The translations under genes and the position numbers were made by a program. Of a stretch of 64,000 nt of DNA, positions 61,265 through 64,000 are shown piece by piece. How positions within the stretch are numbered: position 1 is the first letter of the stretch; each line of letters starts with the position of its first letter. Under the pieces are notes generated by a model. It saw only the letters and a program-made list of their open reading frames with translations. It did no database searches and was not told the DNA's origin. This DNA is from Geobacter sp. AOG2 (GTDB taxonomy: Bacteria > Desulfobacterota > Desulfuromonadia > Geobacterales > Pseudopelobacteraceae), in assembly GCF_019972295.1 (NCBI RefSeq), contig NZ_BLJA01000001.1, positions 342,049 through 406,048 of the forward strand, given 5' to 3'.

Positions 61265-61380
61265 AGGTTGTTGAAAAACATCGCCACCGTCCTCGAACGC
61301 CACCTTGTACGGCGTAGCGCTGTTGCGCCTCAGGGGGCTTGTCTATCGGGTGCGACGATCTGGCTATTTTTGAACACCCT
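61265..61380. repeat. Palindromic intergenic element, copy 8
   Basis: The most diverged copy, 116 bp. The R end (AGGTTGTTGAAAAACATCGC) follows the bfr stop and the L end reads into the convergent MocA-like gene. It supplies that gene's last codons and its TAG stop (61366-61364). Confidence 0.8.
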
Positions 61381-61972
61381 CGAGTTCTCCCCATATCTCG
61401 ACGAGGCGCCGGTAATCCTCCGGGGTGTCCATATCCAGCACGACCCCGTGGTCCGTGGTCTCCAGATGGCGGAGCCGGTTCGGGTCGCGGCGGACAAGGT
61501 CGCGTAGGGTGCCGGTATCGTCGAGTTCGTCGAGGATCGAACGGGGGAAGCAGGTGGGGTGGCCGCGTCGTCCGGCGTGGGTGGGAATGATGATGGCCGC
61601 CGGGTCGCGGTGGTGCGCCTCGATCAGCCTGGCCACGGTTTCGGGCGTCACCAGGGGGTGGTCGCAGGGTGCAATGAGGACGCCGCCCACGTTCGGCGGC
61701 AGCGCCCCGCGGCCGGTCCTGGCAGAACATGCCATGTCGCCCTGAGGGTCTGTGGTCCGTACGATGCGGACCGGGTGGCGGAGGGCCTCGGCAGCAACGG
61801 CGTCCCCTTGTGGGCCGATAACCGCGATTACCTCTTCCACTCCCCCCGCCAGCAGGCTTTCCAGACAATGGGCAATGACCGTCTTTCCGCCCAGTTGCAG
61901 CAATTGCTTGCAGGTTCCCATGCGCCGGGACAGGCCGGCTGCCAGCAGGATCGCCCCGACCCGGCCCGTCAC
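61364..61972 (-). CDS. MobA-like nucleotidyltransferase, MocA type
   Basis: A 202-residue enzyme that probably activates molybdopterin with CTP for molybdenum hydroxylases. The signature is VGAILLAAGLSRRMGTCKQLLQLGGKTVI, with metal-binding APCDHPLV and RRGHPTCFP. Translation starts at GTG (61972) overlapping the XdhC stop (GTGA), so the two are coupled. The last five codons (GVQK region) come from repeat copy 8, whose invasion may have replaced the native C-terminus. Confidence 0.85.
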   Translation of the reverse strand: MTGRVGAILLAAGLSRRMGTCKQLLQLGGKTVIAHCLESLLAGGVEEVIAVIGPQGDAVAAEALRHPVRIVRTTDPQGDMACSARTGRGALPPNVGGVLIAPCDHPLVTPETVARLIEAHHRDPAAIIIPTHAGRRGHPTCFPRSILDELDDTGTLRDLVRRDPNRLRHLETTDHGVVLDMDTPEDYRRLVEIWGELEGVQK

Positions 61973-62736
61973 GGTTTCTTCCGCAGTTGGATCAGTTGCC
62001 CCACGATGCTGACCGCTATTTCCTCCGGGGTCTGGGCGCCGATGTCCAGGCCGACCGGGGTGACGATCCGCCCTCGTTGCTCCTCGCCAAATCCTTCCTT
62101 TTCCAGGATCGCCAGCAGGGTCTCCCGCTTGCGCCGGCTCCCCAACAGGCCGATAAAACCGGTTTCGGTGGCCAGACACCCGCGTACGGCGTCGAAATCG
62201 TGCAGGTGCCCCGGTGTGGCGATCACCGCAAAACTGTCCCGATCGAGCGCCAGTTGCCTGAAGGAATCCTTCACCGGCGCGCAGATGATGGTGTCGGCGC
62301 CGGGGAGCAGGGCGTGGGTGCTACAGTCGGGCCGTTCATCCACCGCGACCACGCGGAAGCCGCAGGTATGGGCAAGTGCCGTGACCGCCCGGCCCACATG
62401 GCCGGTCCCGAACATGACCAGAAGCGTCCGGCGACCCTGAGGCTCGATAAAGACCGTCATGCTGCCGCCGCAGGCGAAGCCCTGGTCCTCGGTCAGCACA
62501 AAGGGGAGCGTCCTGTGCCCGCCGTCGCCGAGAGCGGCCAGGGCTGCCTCGACGCTTTCCAACTCCACCCTGCCGCCCCCCACACTCCCTAATACCGTGC
62601 CGTCGCCCCGCACCAGCATCTTGGCGCCGGATTTGCGGGGGGACGAACCGCTGTGCGCGATGACGGTGGCGAGGGCAAACGGTTCGCCCAGCCGGGCGAG
62701 CCGCGCCATCTCCTCGTAGAGTTCAAGATCGGTCAT
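61969..62736 (-). CDS. XdhC/CoxI family molybdenum cofactor insertion protein
   Basis: A 255-residue chaperone that protects, sulfurates and inserts the cofactor into xanthine dehydrogenase-type enzymes. The N-terminal part has [23 protein letters not shown] and GSVGGGRVE. The C-terminal Rossmann domain has [18 protein letters not shown] and [17 protein letters not shown], then [17 protein letters not shown]. Its start overlaps the stop of the large subunit gene by 4 bp. Confidence 0.92.
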   Translation of the reverse strand: MTDLELYEEMARLARLGEPFALATVIAHSGSSPRKSGAKMLVRGDGTVLGSVGGGRVELESVEAALAALGDGGHRTLPFVLTEDQGFACGGSMTVFIEPQGRRTLLVMFGTGHVGRAVTALAHTCGFRVVAVDERPDCSTHALLPGADTIICAPVKDSFRQLALDRDSFAVIATPGHLHDFDAVRGCLATETGFIGLLGSRRKRETLLAILEKEGFGEEQRGRIVTPVGLDIGAQTPEEIAVSIVGQLIQLRKKP

Positions 62737-64000
62737 GCCTTGCTCCGGGCGGCCATGACCTTTTCCGGCGTCAGGGGTAGCGACCGTATCCGTGCGCCCG
62801 TGGCGGCGAACAGTGCATTGGCCACGGCCGGCGCGATGGGGGGCACGCCCGGTTCGCCCACGCCGCCGGGCGGTTCGTCGCTGGGGATGATGTGTACCTC
62901 CACCAGGGGCGAACCCTGCATGCGTACCAGCGGGTAGGTGTCGAAATTTCCCTGTTCCACCCGGCCGTTTTTGAGGGTGATGGCCCCGTAGAGCGCCGCG
63001 GAGAGACCGAAGACGATGCCCGACTCCATCTGAGCCGCGATGGTGTCAGGGTTGACGATCCGGCCGCAGTCGATGGCGCAGACGACACGGTGGACCTGCA
63101 CTTGGCCCGCGGCATCCAGGGAGACCTCGGCTACCTGGGCGACGAAGCTGCCGAAGGACTCGTGCAGGGCAATGCCCCGGCCGGTACCGACCGGCAGTTT
63201 TGTCCCCCAGCCCGCCTTTTCGGCCGCCGTCTGCAGCACGGCCAGATGGCGGGGGTGGTTTGCCAGCAGGGCGCGGCGGTACTGGTAGGGGTCCTTGCCG
63301 GCGCTGTGGGCCAGTTCATCCAGGAAACTCTCCACCACGAAGGCGTTGTGGGAATGCCCCACCGAGCGCCACCAGAGCACCGGTACCCCGTTCTTGGTCG
63401 TGTGCAGGTCCACCAGCAGGTTCGGTATGGCGTACGGGGTATCGGCCGCCCCCTCCACCGAGGTGTGGTCGATGCCGCCCTTCACCATGGCCGACTCGAA
63501 AGCGGTGCCGGCGATGATCGACTGCCCCACGATGGTGTGGCGCCAGGCCAGGGGGTACCCCTTGTCGTCAAGGCAGGCGGCAATGCGGTCATACCACATG
63601 GGACGGTAGAATCCGGCCCGCATGTCGTCGTCGCGGGAGCGGATCACCTTGACCGGCTTCCCGACCGCCTTGGCCACCTGCACCGCCTCGACGACGAAAT
63701 CCGACGCGGGACAGGCCCTCCGGCCGAAGCCCCCGCCCAGGAAGGTGGTCTCCAGAGCGACCTGTTCCGGCTTGAGCCCGGCCTCACGAGCGGCGGCGTT
63801 GCGGTCCACGGTCTGGAACTGGGAGCCGGTGCGGATCAGGCAATGGTCCTTTTTCAAGTCCACGAAGCAGTTGAGCGGTTCCATGGTGGCATGGGCCAGG
63901 TAGGGGACTTCGTATTCGGCCTGCAGGGGATGGGCCGCCTTGGCCAGTTCGGTAGGGGCATCGCCGTCGTGGCGCGCCGCCAGGCCGGGCATGGCGGAGA
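62733..64000 (-). CDS. Molybdenum hydroxylase large subunit, 5' end outside window
   Basis: A partial protein of about 422 codons, the C-terminal half of an aldehyde or isoquinoline oxidoreductase-type subunit. Motifs include [70 protein letters not shown] and the catalytic glutamate in [18 protein letters not shown]. Sequence style matches the IorB (isoquinoline 1-oxidoreductase beta) group; the true substrate is unknown. The frame stays open to base 64000. Confidence 0.88.
   Translation of the reverse strand, partial: SAMPGLAARHDGDAPTELAKAAHPLQAEYEVPYLAHATMEPLNCFVDLKKDHCLIRTGSQFQTVDRNAAAREAGLKPEQVALETTFLGGGFGRRACPASDFVVEAVQVAKAVGKPVKVIRSRDDDMRAGFYRPMWYDRIAACLDDKGYPLAWRHTIVGQSIIAGTAFESAMVKGGIDHTSVEGAADTPYAIPNLLVDLHTTKNGVPVLWWRSVGHSHNAFVVESFLDELAHSAGKDPYQYRRALLANHPRHLAVLQTAAEKAGWGTKLPVGTGRGIALHESFGSFVAQVAEVSLDAAGQVQVHRVVCAIDCGRIVNPDTIAAQMESGIVFGLSAALYGAITLKNGRVEQGNFDTYPLVRMQGSPLVEVHIIPSDEPPGGVGEPGVPPIAPAVANALFAATGARIRSLPLTPEKVMAARSKA

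Noticed and set aside
2236-61380. CRISPR array made from the repeated sequences
   Set aside because: The repeats are kilobases apart, palindromic throughout, and have no regular spacers or cas genes.

Overview
The window looks like chromosome of a Geobacter-type bacterium (Desulfuromonadia, formerly Deltaproteobacteria). The evidence is gene content and order: rny, 5-FCL, zapA, zapB, ftsY and smc in one block; pilT beside a PilB/GspE relative; a type IV pilus or chemotaxis-like CheR-MCP-CheW set; dprA-topA-trmFO; and a PutA without a DNA-binding domain. DNA is GC-rich and coding density is high. No rRNA, tRNA, CRISPR array, prophage or transposase gene was recognised. The species assignment is an inference.

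Layout. 1-9452 (minus strand) holds RNA decay, cell division, SRP receptor and SMC genes, followed by an unusual PilZ protein. 9529-20488 (minus) holds a zinc-ribbon protein, an ABC-F ATPase, a homocysteine methyltransferase-like gene, pilT, a degenerate GspE/PilB-like protein, dnaB, and the cheW-MCP-cheR chemotaxis genes. 20792-24678 has a HEAT-like protein and an NlpC/P60 hydrolase behind a candidate sigma-54 promoter, then proA and hsp20. 24923-29288 (minus) has an ArnB-like aminotransferase, an ArnT-like glycosyltransferase and a U32 protein. 29615-36618 (plus) holds cpoB, a LysM protein, dprA, topA and trmFO.

36625-47221 reads as an amino-acid uptake and proline catabolism region. It has a polar amino-acid ABC transporter, a porin-like outer-membrane protein, a small periplasmic protein, an orphan LivK-type binding protein, a FadR-type GntR regulator and divergent putA. 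Palindromes of form TGGT-N3-ACCA lie at the putA promoter, in front of the regulator, and at the start of the ABC operon. This suggests one regulator ties uptake to catabolism.

47422-64000 is mixed: EamA and AzlCD transporters, an RlmI-like methyltransferase, a release-factor-like GGQ protein, an old yellow enzyme, an HDOD protein, GreB, an IclR regulator facing two small DNA-binding proteins with shared palindromic sites, a cold shock protein, a second ABC-F ATPase, bacterioferritin, and the end of a molybdenum hydroxylase cluster (large subunit, XdhC, MocA-like).

The most distinctive non-coding feature is a family of eight palindromic intergenic elements of about 115-205 bp. Seven of them place the same end next to a gene's stop codon, reading in the same sense as that gene. 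Three other unrelated large palindromes also lie just after stop codons.
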